A DNA stretch of 36,487 nucleotides from Pararhodobacter sp. SW119 (GCF_017811755.1 NZ_JADDJF010000033.1:1-36487); one strand, 5' to 3'. Shown: positions 15,451 through 22,450, counted from the stretch's first letter. Notes: generated by a model not told the origin, from the sequence alone. Numbers and translations are program-made.

Positions 15451-16542
15451 CAAGACGTGTTCGACCTCGTCTATGGTGGTGGCGCGGCCGAGGCTGAAAC
15501 GGATCGCGCCCATGCCGACCTGCGGCGTAACGCCCATCGCCTCCAGCACCGGAGATAGCTCGACCCGTCCCGAATGACAGGCAGACCCGGTCGAGGCCGC
15601 GACCTCCGGCATGGCGGCGAGGATCTCAGCGCCGACGCGCCCGCCGAAGGCGACGTTCAGCGTGTTGGGAAGGCGGCGCTCGGGATGGCCGTTGAGGACG
15701 ACCCCGTCGCCGAAGGCCTCCGAGAGCCCATCCCACAAGCGGTCCCGCAGGCTTTGCACCTCCACCAAGGGTGTAAGGTCGGCGGCAAGGCTGGCGGCCA
15801 CGCCGAGTGCTGCTGTGAGCAGCGCGCTTTCCGTACCGGCTCGACGGCCGCCTTCGTGCCCGGCGCCATGGATGAACGGTTCCAGTTGTAGGCCGTCACG
15901 GATGAAGAGCGCGCCGACGCCCTTCGGGGCATGGAACTTGTGCCCGGCCATCGTCAGCAGATCGACGCCGAGTTCGTCGACCCGAGTCGGGATTTTGCCA
16001 ACCGACTGCGCGGCATCGGTGTGGAAGCGAACGCCGTACTCTTGCGCAATCGCCGCGCACTCCGCAATGGGTTGGATCGTTCCCGTCTCATTATTGGCGT
16101 GCATGATGGTGACGAGTACGGTGTCACTCTTGATCGCGCGCCGCAGGTCGTCGGGATCGACGAGCCCCGTGCCATCGACCGGCAGCCATGTCAGCCGCGC
16201 GCCGAGGCGCTCAAGGAACCGAAGCGGCGCCACGATGGCCGGATGCTCGGCACTCGACGTGACGAAATGCGGCCGTTCCTTGCCGCTGGCGAAAAAGACG
16301 CCCTTCAGCGCGTGGTTGTTCGCTTCGCTGCCCCCGCTTGTGAACACGATCTCCCGCGGCGCGCAGCCGACAAGCGCCGCGACCTGGACCCTGGCATTGG
16401 CCACCATCTGGCGGGCAGGAGCCCCGGCCCAGTGGCTGCTGGAAGGATTGCCGTGCCCGGTCTCCAGGGCATGGCGCATGATGTCGGCGACTTCGGGGGC
16501 GACCGGAGTGCTGGCGTTGAAATCCAGATAGATATCGTGCAT
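15265..16542 (-). CDS. Cysteine desulfurase (NifS/IscS-like), foreign C-terminus
   Basis: The ATG at 16542 follows AAAGGCGA and gives the usual MHDIYLDFNASTP start. The pyridoxal-phosphate enzyme removes sulfur from cysteine as a protein-bound persulfide. Visible motifs are SGGSEANN, ANNETGTIQPI, FHTDAAQSVGK, the PLP-lysine region TMAGHKFHAPKGVGAL and the catalytic-cysteine loop STGSACHSG. Recognisable sequence ends at IDEVEHVLA (about 15450). The following 60 or so residues are arginine/serine-rich and are an out-of-frame reading of the helicase remnant, so the last few native residues are lost. Enzyme activity may survive since all catalytic residues remain. It is the last gene of the sulfur operon, 28 bases after the rhodanese gene. 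Confidence 0.85.
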   Translation of the reverse strand: MHDIYLDFNASTPVAPEVADIMRHALETGHGNPSSSHWAGAPARQMVANARVQVAALVGCAPREIVFTSGGSEANNHALKGVFFASGKERPHFVTSSAEHPAIVAPLRFLERLGARLTWLPVDGTGLVDPDDLRRAIKSDTVLVTIMHANNETGTIQPIAECAAIAQEYGVRFHTDAAQSVGKIPTRVDELGVDLLTMAGHKFHAPKGVGALFIRDGLQLEPFIHGAGHEGGRRAGTESALLTAALGVAASLAADLTPLVEVQSLRDRLWDGLSEAFGDGVVLNGHPERRLPNTLNVAFGGRVGAEILAAMPEVAASTGSACHSGRVELSPVLEAMGVTPQVGMGAIRFSLGRATTIDEVEHVLARRRRRCRRSSSADSPPRMARARRTSSWSAAIAANPISRAGTSRARYALRSSAMQGVWSCA

Positions 16543-16570
16543 GTCCGCGTCGCCTTTCACGTCGGATCGT

Positions 16571-16876
16571 CTAACTGTCCTGCTTGTGTATGGCGAGCCA
16601 GCCGGTCGTGCCGCCCTCGAGCCAGAGTGCGTCCGGGTGGCCAAGCTTTTTCAGCATGCCGGCGCCTTCGGTGGAGCGGCCGCCGCCCTTGCCGCAGATG
16701 GTCACGGGTGTCTTGCCGGCAGGAATTTCGCCCACCCGAGCTTCGAGTGCAGCCAGCGGGATGTGCACGGCGCCAGTCACGTGGGTGGCCGCGTGGTCAT
16801 CGGCGTCGCGCACATCGATCAGGTGGAAGCGATCCGGATCGGCCGCGAGGGCGGCCAGCGTGAGCATCTCCACCAT
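16571..16876 (-). CDS. Single-domain rhodanese
   Basis: The predicted protein has 101 residues, one rhodanese fold: LIDVRDADDHAATHVTGAVHIP, then the catalytic loop C61-GKGGGRS, then LEGGTTGWL. The loop has the six-residue length of sulfur-transferring rhodaneses, with the persulfide carried on C61. Its start overlaps the stop of the DsrE-like gene by one base. It is cytoplasmic, without a signal peptide. With the cysteine desulfurase downstream and the DsrE-like protein upstream, it probably relays persulfide sulfur. Confidence 0.9.
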   Translation of the reverse strand: MVEMLTLAALAADPDRFHLIDVRDADDHAATHVTGAVHIPLAALEARVGEIPAGKTPVTICGKGGGRSTEGAGMLKKLGHPDALWLEGGTTGWLAIHKQDS

Positions 16877-17229
16877 CAGAACACCAAGACCTTGTCGGCG
16901 GCGAGCGTCGCCTGGGCGAGTTCGTCCATGGTCGAGCGGCTTGCCCCCTCTATCATGTCGCCCTCAGTGAGGCCGCGGGCGTCCATGCAGGTGCCGCACA
17001 TCAGGACGCGCCCCTTGGCGGACAGCACACGACGGAGCATGCGCTCGAGGTTGTAGTAGCCATCCGGCGTCTTCTGCCCGGCCTTGGCGCAGAGAACCGC
17101 GTCGGCCATCAGGAAGACCCTGACCTCGGCCTCCGGGTCGTTCTTGGTCAGCGCATGGGCCATGCGCAGACCATTGAAGCTGCGCTCCGTGCCGTAGGGC
17201 GGGTCGTTCAGCAGGATCAGATGCTTCAT
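16876..17229 (-). CDS. DsrE/DsrF-family sulfur relay protein
   Basis: The predicted protein has 117 residues with the DsrE-like fold: N-terminal strand KHLILLNDPPYG, a helix, the strand VRVFLMADAVLCA (C47), and RVLMCGTCMDARG (C78, C81) typical of YchN/DsrE-type proteins that bind persulfide or form homo-oligomers. The start ATG overlaps the MFS gene stop by 4 bases. It is cytoplasmic. Context suggests sulfur trafficking with the rhodanese. The family includes many proteins of unclear function. Confidence 0.88.
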   Translation of the reverse strand: MKHLILLNDPPYGTERSFNGLRMAHALTKNDPEAEVRVFLMADAVLCAKAGQKTPDGYYNLERMLRRVLSAKGRVLMCGTCMDARGLTEGDMIEGASRSTMDELAQATLAADKVLVF

Positions 17230-18530
17230 GCGGGTGCTCCTTCAGCGGCGGGGTTGAGCCGCGGGTGGGTTTCCTCGCCGAGCCAGAAGAGCACGGCGCC
17301 GGACACGAACATCGAGATCGCGACGAACCAGAAGGCCGCCTCCGCAGCGCCGGTCAGGCTTGCGGCAAGGCCGAGGCCGAAGGCGCCGATGGCGTAGCCG
17401 AGGTCGCGCCAGAAGCGGTAGATGCCGATGGCCGAGCCGCGCCATGCGGGTGGCGTGATGTCCGCCACCGCCGCCGAGAGGTTGGGGTAAAGCAGCGCCA
17501 TGCCGAAGCCCGCGACGCCGGCCGAGAGCGACCACCAGAGCGCACCGGTGCCCAGCACCACCATCGCCACGCCCGCGCCGCAGATCCACATGCCCAGCAC
17601 ATTGGGCCAGAACCGGCCGACATGGTCCGACAGCCGCCCGGTGACAAGCTGCGAGCCGCCCCATGTGAGCCCGTAGACACCGACAATCCAGCCAACCTCC
17701 GTAAGGCTGGCGCCCTGGCTGACGAGGAAGACCGGGAACAGCGCCCAGACCAGCGCGTCGACGAACTTCTCGACCAGCCCCGCCTGGGAGATCGCGAAAA
17801 GGCGGCGGTCGCGCCAGCTCATCAGTGCGAAGACCTCGCCCGTGGTGGGGTGCTCGGACACGTCCCGCGGATAGCGCGGCAGCGATTTCGGCGGCGCGGC
17901 CTTGTGCGCTGCGGTCTCCGCCTTGGCCCAGGGGAGCGTGTCCTTCACCCAGACCACGGTGAGCAACAGCGCCAGAAGGACCACGGCCATGCCGAAGACA
18001 AGGAGCCCCGTCCGCGCGCCCAACCACTCGGCAGCATAGGCGGTCAGGATGCCCGCGATCGCCACGCCGACATAGCCGGAGAACTCGTTGAGCCCCATGG
18101 TAAGCCCGCGTTCTTCAGCCTTCGTGATGTCGAGTTTTGCGGTCTGCGTCATCGACCAGCAGAGGCCCTGATTGACGCCCAGCAGCACGGTCGCGGCGAC
18201 GATCCAGTTCCAGTCGGGCGCATACCAGATCATCACCGGGATCGGCAGCGCCACGACCCAACCCCAGAACAGCACCCGCTTGCGCCCGATCCGCTCCGAC
18301 CAGCGCCCGGCGACGAAGTTCATCACCGCCTTCACCGCGCCGAAGGCCACCACGAAGGACGCCAGCAGCAGGAACGACCCTCGCTCGAGCCCGAACTCGC
18401 TTTCTGCCAGCGCCGGGACGACGGTGCGCGTCATGCCGATAGCGAAGCCGACCAGCATCACCTGGATCAGTTGATGCGAGACCTGTACGAGGTTTTCGCG
18501 GATGCCGCGCTGAAGATCGCTTGCAGTCAT
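17226..18530 (-). CDS. MFS transporter
   Basis: The predicted protein has 434 residues with about 12 hydrophobic helices in two halves joined by a charged loop (around 200-235: KAETAAHKAAPPKSLPRYP). The conserved loop after helix 2 reads GRWSERIGRKRVLFWG, and its counterpart in the second half is GRLSDHVGRFWP; both are major facilitator signatures. The ATG at 18530 overlaps the stop of the upstream desaturase fragment. The substrate is unknown. Position in a persulfide/sulfur operon under an ArsR-rhodanese regulator suggests export or import of a sulfur compound or a toxic oxyanion, which is inference. Confidence 0.88.
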   Translation of the reverse strand: MTASDLQRGIRENLVQVSHQLIQVMLVGFAIGMTRTVVPALAESEFGLERGSFLLLASFVVAFGAVKAVMNFVAGRWSERIGRKRVLFWGWVVALPIPVMIWYAPDWNWIVAATVLLGVNQGLCWSMTQTAKLDITKAEERGLTMGLNEFSGYVGVAIAGILTAYAAEWLGARTGLLVFGMAVVLLALLLTVVWVKDTLPWAKAETAAHKAAPPKSLPRYPRDVSEHPTTGEVFALMSWRDRRLFAISQAGLVEKFVDALVWALFPVFLVSQGASLTEVGWIVGVYGLTWGGSQLVTGRLSDHVGRFWPNVLGMWICGAGVAMVVLGTGALWWSLSAGVAGFGMALLYPNLSAAVADITPPAWRGSAIGIYRFWRDLGYAIGAFGLGLAASLTGAAEAAFWFVAISMFVSGAVLFWLGEETHPRLNPAAEGAPA

Positions 18531-18784
18531 TCGGCGGGCTCCTTCGTCGAGATGCGCGGGTCGAGCGCACCGCCGCTCGCCGGGCCGCGGAGGGGCTGGA
18601 TCAGCATCCGGTCGAGCAAGAGGTCGCGGCGCGTGCGGAACTGCTCGATCCCGATCTCCATCCCCTCGTGCCCCTTGGCTGCCTGAGCGACGTAGGTTCC
18701 CAGCAGCAGGTCCCACCACGGCAGGTTGAAGCCGTAATGCGAGTTGGTCTCCCGCGGATCGGCGACGAGGATGGCTTCGAACAT
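18527..18784 (-). CDS. Sterol desaturase/fatty acid hydroxylase C-terminal fragment
   Basis: The frame encodes 85 residues: ADPRETNSHYGFNLPWWDLLLGTY, a short linker, then IGIEQFRTRRDLLLDRMLIQPL. This is the last quarter of the sterol desaturase (fatty acid hydroxylase) superfamily. The membrane helices and the histidine boxes that bind the di-iron centre should precede it and are absent, so it cannot be catalytic. An ATG at 18784 may allow translation, and the 4-base overlap with the MFS gene would keep coupling intact. It is the first reading frame after the operator region, so a deletion seems to have brought the promoter close to this stub. Confidence 0.65.
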   Translation of the reverse strand: MFEAILVADPRETNSHYGFNLPWWDLLLGTYVAQAAKGHEGMEIGIEQFRTRRDLLLDRMLIQPLRGPASGGALDPRISTKEPAE

Positions 18785-18801
18785 GGCGCGAGCCGTCCGG
18801 C

Positions 18802-18847
18802 TTGTGGAACGCGACAGAATCGCTATTATTCAAGACATCACTTGAAT
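18802..18847 (+). promoter_or_regulatory. ArsR-rhodanese promoter and palindromic operator
   Basis: A possible sigma-70 promoter reads TTGTGG (18802-18807), 16 bases, TATTAT (18824-18829). Overlapping its -10 is a perfect inverted repeat, ATTCAAG (18828-18834), ACATCA, CTTGAAT (18841-18847). It is placed to repress both the plus-strand regulator gene and the minus-strand operon. ArsR-family persulfide sensors bind palindromes with ATTC/GAAT ends, which fits. Confidence 0.65.
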
Positions 18848-18870
18848 GATCTATCGTCAGGAGGCACGCG

Positions 18871-19536
18871 GTGTCAATCAGCCCGAAGGCAGCCCTTCTC
18901 GAGGAATACGCCCTGGTAGCTCGCGCCCTGTCCGCGCCGGCGCGGCTTTCGATCCTCGAGCAACTGGCGCAAGGCGAGCGCGGCGTGGAGACGATTGCGG
19001 AAAAGACCGGCCTGACCCTCGCCAACTGCTCGCAGCACTTGCAACAGCTGCGGCGCGCCGCGCTGGTCACCAGCCGCCGCGAGGGAAAGTCGGTGATCTA
19101 CCGGCTCACGGATGCGAAGACGCTGGCGCTGATGGATCTCCTGCGCATCGTGGCCGAGCGGAACCTCGCACAGGTCGAGCGCATCCTGCGCGGCCTCTCG
19201 GGTGGCGAGGAAGCCCCCGAACCGGTCAGCCGCGCCGACCTGGCCGCGCGGCTCGCGGAAAACTCGGTCATCGTGCTGGATGTCAGACCGGCAGACGAAT
19301 ACGCCGCCGGCCACATCCCAGGCGCGCTCAACGCGACACTTGCAGAGCTGGAGCAGATGCTCGTCATGCTCCCGCCCGATGCGGAGATCGTCGCCTATTG
19401 CCGCGGCCCCTATTGCGTCTACGCTCACCAAGCGGTTGCAGCGCTTCGCAAGCGCGGCCTCAACGCCCGGCGGCTCGACGGAGGCCTGCCAGAATGGCGC
19501 GAGGACGGAAGGCCGACCTTGTCCGCACCGACTTGA
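18871..19536 (+). CDS. ArsR-family HTH regulator fused to a rhodanese domain
   Basis: The predicted protein has 221 residues. It starts at GTG 18871 after AGGAGG. Residues 10-95 are a winged helix of the ArsR/SmtB type (LSAPARLSILEQL, recognition helix LTLANCSQHLQQLRRA with C53). Residues 120-218 are a rhodanese domain (VIVLDVRPADEYAAGHIPGA, active loop C177-RGPYC182). Fused regulators of this kind are thought to sense persulfide or polysulfide sulfur through the rhodanese cysteines. It is divergent from the sulfur operon, sharing the palindromic operator, so autoregulation and control of the transporter, DsrE-like, rhodanese and desulfurase genes is likely. Confidence 0.9.
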   Translation: MSISPKAALLEEYALVARALSAPARLSILEQLAQGERGVETIAEKTGLTLANCSQHLQQLRRAALVTSRREGKSVIYRLTDAKTLALMDLLRIVAERNLAQVERILRGLSGGEEAPEPVSRADLAARLAENSVIVLDVRPADEYAAGHIPGALNATLAELEQMLVMLPPDAEIVAYCRGPYCVYAHQAVAALRKRGLNARRLDGGLPEWREDGRPTLSAPT

Positions 19537-20060
19537 ATTGCCCGGTCCGCCCAAGGGCCGGGTGCGTTGCTGCACCTGCATAATGATCGAGCATACCGCG
19601 CTTCGCCCAAATGTCGCTGATCGGCTTATTCTGTTGAAGAACTCGGAGAGCGGCAGAACGAAGACCGATCGGCAGAAATTCTTCCCGCTCATGCACTGAT
19701 TTGAAAATCATGTTCGCAAGAGCGTTCGCTGGCAGAACCATGTTCTGACAAATCAGACAGTTTTTGGAAGGTCCGTTTTTTTAACAGAATAGGTTCCGAG
19801 CAGCCGTTCGCCTGACGTTCTTATTTGAAAAGCTGGAATGGTCTGGAACCGGCGCGGTCAGATCGAGTCGGCAGAACCACCGATAGGCCAGGTTGAGATG
19901 CACCTCCTCGCACAGCCGCCGTTCCGATCGGATGCCGAAGCAGTAAGGCACGCGTCTTGGTCCGTCATCCGTGCGCCTGCACGCCGGATCGTGCCGTGGT
20001 GTTCGAACGGGGCGGCCCTGGCGCAAGTCGCGTCGTCGAGTAAGTGAAGGATCGATACGG
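19537..20060. other. No gene recognised
   Basis: The stretch after the regulator is lower in GC and has only short frames without motifs. It probably marks a patch of decayed mobile DNA before the recombinase fragment. Confidence 0.45.
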
Positions 20061-20348
20061 ACCCGAGCGCGGGCTTTGGCACATGCCATCATGCTGAAGC
20101 GCGGTCCGCGCAGCGAGATCCTGATAGGAATCCGGCTCGACTGGATCGGATGTGACGGGGATCTGGTGACGGTCCAGATTCCGGCCACCGAGGAGAAGCT
20201 GCGCCGGCGCGGTGATCCAGATCTGCCGATTCTGCTCGGGGAAGCAGCGAGCCGTCTGCGCCGCGCCTATGTCGACAACATCCGTGAGAACGCACTGCTG
20301 CATGGCGACGAGAAGAACCCATACCTCTTTCTTGGGCAGGACCGTTGG
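20061..20348 (+). pseudogene. Tyrosine recombinase (integrase) internal fragment
   Basis: The plus strand encodes about 96 residues: ARALAHAIMLKRGPRSEIL, IGIRLDWIG, VQIPATEEKLRRRGDPDLPI, SRLRRAYVDNIR, KNPYLFLGQDRW. The order (helix with arginine, LRL strand, V.IPA.E.K, DLPI, NPYLF.G) is that of the middle of phage-type tyrosine recombinases, up to just before the H..R motif. The N-terminal DNA-binding part and the catalytic C-terminus with the tyrosine are missing. An ATG at 20091 with 114 codons to a stop at 20435 could be annotated as a gene, but its last 28 residues read into the cassette leader. It ends about 57 bases before cassette copy 2. Confidence 0.55.
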
Positions 20349-20414
20349 CGAGTCACCACGGGACAGCCGTCCACAGCATCGAGAAGCGCAGGTTGTCAAA
20401 CCGAGCAGCTGTGT

Positions 20415-20446
20415 CGATCCGGCCCCCACTTGTGAGGGCCGGATCG
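20415..20446 (+). promoter_or_regulatory. Leader hairpin upstream of cassette gene A, copy 2
   Basis: The arms CGATCCGGCCC (20415-20425) and GGGCCGGATCG (20436-20446) pair perfectly over 11 positions. It is the counterpart of 1503-1538. The distance to the gene is similar, and a shared TTGACCCGGCCC block lies between hairpin and start codon. Confidence 0.6.
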
Positions 20447-20527
20447 CACAGTCTGCCAGACAGAGAAAAGTAGAGGAGGAGGAGAACTTGACCCGGCCCC
20501 GATCCGGACAATGAACTGGAGGCTACC

Positions 20528-20917
20528 ATGTTCGACACAATCGACCTCGTTACAGCAACCGCCATCCCTGCTCCGATCCAGGTGTTCATGGCCGAAAACA
20601 TGGAGGGGATCGTCGGCGCGGCTACGATGCTCGGTGGCCGTCGCGGCAGGGAACTGGCGCAGTCGATTATCGAGCGTCTCGCCGTCGGCGGGGAGATATC
20701 CGCATCGACAGTTCGGGCGCTGGAAGCGTTGCGGGCGCTGTTGGCACTCGATCATGTGCACGATGACAGCCGGGACGAAGCGGGGTTCTTCGCAATGATC
20801 AATCCAGACGATCCTGTGGTCGAAGAACTTTGTCTTCTCACCGATGGCTACACCGATGCACTCGACCGCTCTGGGCTGCGTATAGATCCTCGCCCCCAGA
20901 AACAGAAGGCGGCGTAA
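20528..20917 (+). CDS. Cassette protein A, copy 2 (unknown function)
   Basis: The predicted protein has 129 residues, paralogous to 1620-2006. The ATG follows ACTGGAGGCTACC, a good ribosome binding site. Shared blocks are ENMEGIVGAA, MLGGRRGRELAQ, ISAST, RALEALRALLAL, VHDDSRDEAG, DPVVEELCLLTD and RSGLRI. The C-terminus has a lysine/glutamine tail (PQKQKAA) that copy 1 lacks. It is helical and soluble, with no recognised domain. Strong conservation of the central 95 residues with a free N-terminus suggests a compact functional core under selection. Confidence 0.8.
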   Translation: MFDTIDLVTATAIPAPIQVFMAENMEGIVGAATMLGGRRGRELAQSIIERLAVGGEISASTVRALEALRALLALDHVHDDSRDEAGFFAMINPDDPVVEELCLLTDGYTDALDRSGLRIDPRPQKQKAA

Positions 20918-20960
20918 AGCAAAGAACGCCCACAGCTGTCGGCTTCTCCGGCCGACAGTT

Positions 20961-21016
20961 CTTGACGACGCCAGCGCAAACAACACGCGGCAGGTGCCGC
21001 GACGCTGGCGTCAAGG
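20961..21016 (+). promoter_or_regulatory. Hairpin enclosing the Shine-Dalgarno of cassette gene B, copy 2
   Basis: CGCCAGCG (20969-20976) pairs with CGCTGGCG (21003-21010), 8 perfect pairs. CTTGA (20961-20965) pairs with TCAAG (21011-21015) across a 3-base bulge. The inner stem CGCGGC/GCCGCG with loop AGGT is identical to copy 1. The AAG of the AAGGAGA binding site is buried. Conservation in both copies points to translational control of gene B. Confidence 0.6.
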
Positions 21017-21024
21017 AGACCAAC

Positions 21025-21585
21025 ATGAATCTTCGCAGCGTCAACATTCGTCGCAACGGCGCGCCGTGGCAGAAGTGCCTCAAGGTTGGCGACGTCGTCC
21101 TCTTTGAAGTCACCTTAACCGGCATCGCGCTGGGCGCTATGGCTGTCGGGCGTCCGTGTCTCGTGATCGAAGTTGGCACGGTGCTCGGCGGGCGCTATGC
21201 CGTCCTCGCGTCCAGCGTTGCGGCTCATCCGCCAATTCAAAGCGAATTGGGGTTGCTCGTGCAATCTCCGCATGAGCTTCGCATTGCAGGGTTGCAAGAG
21301 CCGACGTTCTTTCTGCTGAGCCAGCAAATCGTGGTGCCGCTCAATGACCCCGGATTTCTGTTGGACAGAAACACCGCCACGCCGCGAATGGGTTGCCTGG
21401 AACGCTTCGCGCTCGAGCGTCTGACGGGACTGCTTGTGCCTGAGCAGCCCGCAGCCCGCGTAGCCCCGGGAACCGCGCAGCACCCGGGTCGAGGTCGCTC
21501 GCGTCGACGGCGAACGGTGCGGCCATTCGTGGTTGAGCGAAGGTCGCGCAAGAAACTTTCGCACAGACCGGGAGCATTCGCATGA
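21025..21585 (+). CDS. Cassette protein B, copy 2 (PemK/MazF-like barrel, tentative)
   Basis: The predicted protein has 186 residues, exactly the length of copy 1. The ATG lies after AAGGAGA; an in-frame ATG 195 bases upstream would run through gene A and the hairpin and is rejected. Conserved blocks: SVNIRRNGAPWQK (5-17), VGDVVLFEV (21-29), GRPCLVIEV (42-50), YAVLA (58-62), VPLNDPGFL (104-112), NTATPRMG (116-123). A basic arginine/lysine C-terminus follows (160-182). The pattern of short strands with GDVV and RPCLVI resembles SH3-like barrels of the PemK/MazF class, some of which are ribonucleases, but the match is weak. The basic tail would suit nucleic-acid binding. Confidence 0.8.
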   Translation: MNLRSVNIRRNGAPWQKCLKVGDVVLFEVTLTGIALGAMAVGRPCLVIEVGTVLGGRYAVLASSVAAHPPIQSELGLLVQSPHELRIAGLQEPTFFLLSQQIVVPLNDPGFLLDRNTATPRMGCLERFALERLTGLLVPEQPAARVAPGTAQHPGRGRSRRRRTVRPFVVERRSRKKLSHRPGAFA

Positions 21586-22007
21586 GTAGATCGGTTAACG
21601 AGGACCTCGATGACCTCCGAAAAAGCGCAGCCGAAGCGTTCGGTCTCGCGCGGACGGTGCGGGACCAACTCATCGGGACCGTTGTTCCGGCCCTTCCACC
21701 CGCGCGTCGGACGTTCGCCGAATGGCTGGGCCGGAAACTCGAAAATGGAGCATTTTTCGAGGAGTCGATGGTGCGCGATATCGACGCTTTCATAGCTGAG
21801 ATCGAGCGTTTGTTCGCGGCGGGAACGCATATCGGTTGGGAAGCCGACGCTCATCATGTCCGGGGCGGTTATCCGGTTGTCTATCTCGACGACCGAGCCC
21901 GCGCTCTCGAACCCGTTGTCGATGATTTGCGACTGCTCAGGACCGCGATCGTGCGTGTGCTCGACACTGCGCGCGCCGCCTCAATCGCCGGCTCCTTGGC
22001 GGACTGA
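21582..22007 (+). CDS. Cassette protein C, copy 2 (unknown function)
   Basis: The predicted protein has 141 residues, the same length as 2694-3119, with the same ATGA overlap with gene B. The two cores PALPPARRTFAEWL (36-49) and AGTHIGWEADAHHVRGGY (80-97) are almost unchanged between copies, while the N-terminal helix and the 50-68 region vary. The invariant D and HH of the second core are candidate functional residues. There is no signal peptide or membrane helix. The protein is always the last gene of the cassette and its stop is followed within 10 bases by the three-hairpin element. Family unknown. Confidence 0.8.
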   Translation: MSRSVNEDLDDLRKSAAEAFGLARTVRDQLIGTVVPALPPARRTFAEWLGRKLENGAFFEESMVRDIDAFIAEIERLFAAGTHIGWEADAHHVRGGYPVVYLDDRARALEPVVDDLRLLRTAIVRVLDTARAASIAGSLAD

Positions 22008-22011
22008 ACCT

Positions 22012-22127
22012 TGCGGCGCCCGCGTCGGGCGCCGCACTTGAGGGCCAACCAGCCCATGCTGCCGGCCGGATCACCGGCAGTAGGCGCGTCGGCGAATCTC
22101 CTTCTGCTGCACCCATGCCGACGCGCC
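22012..22127 (+). ncRNA. Three tandem hairpins behind cassette copy 2 (candidate structured RNA)
   Basis: Hairpin 1 pairs 22012-22021 with 22027-22036 (10 perfect pairs, loop GCGTC). Hairpin 2 pairs 22059-22065 with 22074-22080 (7 pairs, loop containing GGATCA). Hairpin 3 pairs 22083-22093 with 22117-22127 (11 pairs, 23-base loop with TCTCCTTCTGCTGCA). Stem bases differ from copy 1 mainly as compensated pairs. The loop heptamer TCTCCTT is the exact complement of the AAGGAGA binding site of gene B in both copies. GCAGTAG before hairpin 3 can also pair with CTGCTGC in its loop, with one G-U, allowing an alternative fold. Small RNA or riboregulator is inference. Confidence 0.65.
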
Positions 22128-22173
22128 CACCTAAGTGCGCATTACCAACGGAGTTCATTGCCGAACTGCGCAA

Positions 22174-22450
22174 TTACAAGGATCTGCTGGGAATGGACCG
22201 CTGAACGTCTGACCTCTGTAGTGTGCCGGATCGTATCGCCACAGTAGTGTCGGAAGCAGACCCAGCTCTACTGACCGGCCTCGGCATCGCGCATCTCACG
22301 CGGACGACCAACCAGCCCTCGGGCGTCAGCCGCTCCAGTTCGGGGCCGGCGGCAAAGGCGCAGGCGATCCGCCGGCGCGGCACGTAGTCATGCACCCGCC
22401 CTGCGCAGACGACTGTCGCGCCGATCTCGCAAATCAATGACCTTCATCAT
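22174..22450 (-). pseudogene. Small conserved hypothetical, frameshifted copy
   Basis: This is the relative of 13270-13464. The ATGATG at 22450 overlaps the upstream stop as in the other copy, but a 5-base difference shortly after it throws the frame off. The homologous frame (ICEIG, VHDYVPRRRIACAFAAGPELERL) is entered only from a TTG at 22437. Its end runs on about 30 residues past the homologous stop into unrelated sequence. It may be dead or use the TTG start. Confidence 0.5.

Larger units (their letters stand above)
20405..22129 (+). repeat. Three-gene cassette, copy 2
   Basis: This is the second, anciently diverged copy of 1495-3240. Proteins A share about 70 percent and proteins B about 52 percent identity over their alignable parts by my own count. 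Leader hairpin, Shine-Dalgarno hairpin and the three downstream hairpins are all retained, whereas DNA outside the limits is unrelated. Confidence 0.85.

Noticed and set aside
13598-15577. Plus-strand open frame of 659 codons opposite the helicase remnant
   Set aside because: It is the antisense of a recognisable helicase and desulfurase, arginine-rich and without motifs; a GC-rich shadow frame.
17265-18686. Plus-strand open frame of 473 codons opposite the MFS gene
   Set aside because: Antisense of a membrane protein; the reading is highly charged with no domain.
1495-22129. Recent tandem duplication creating the two cassettes
   Set aside because: The copies are about half to two-thirds identical, with unrelated flanks and different tRNA scars, so they diverged long before meeting here.
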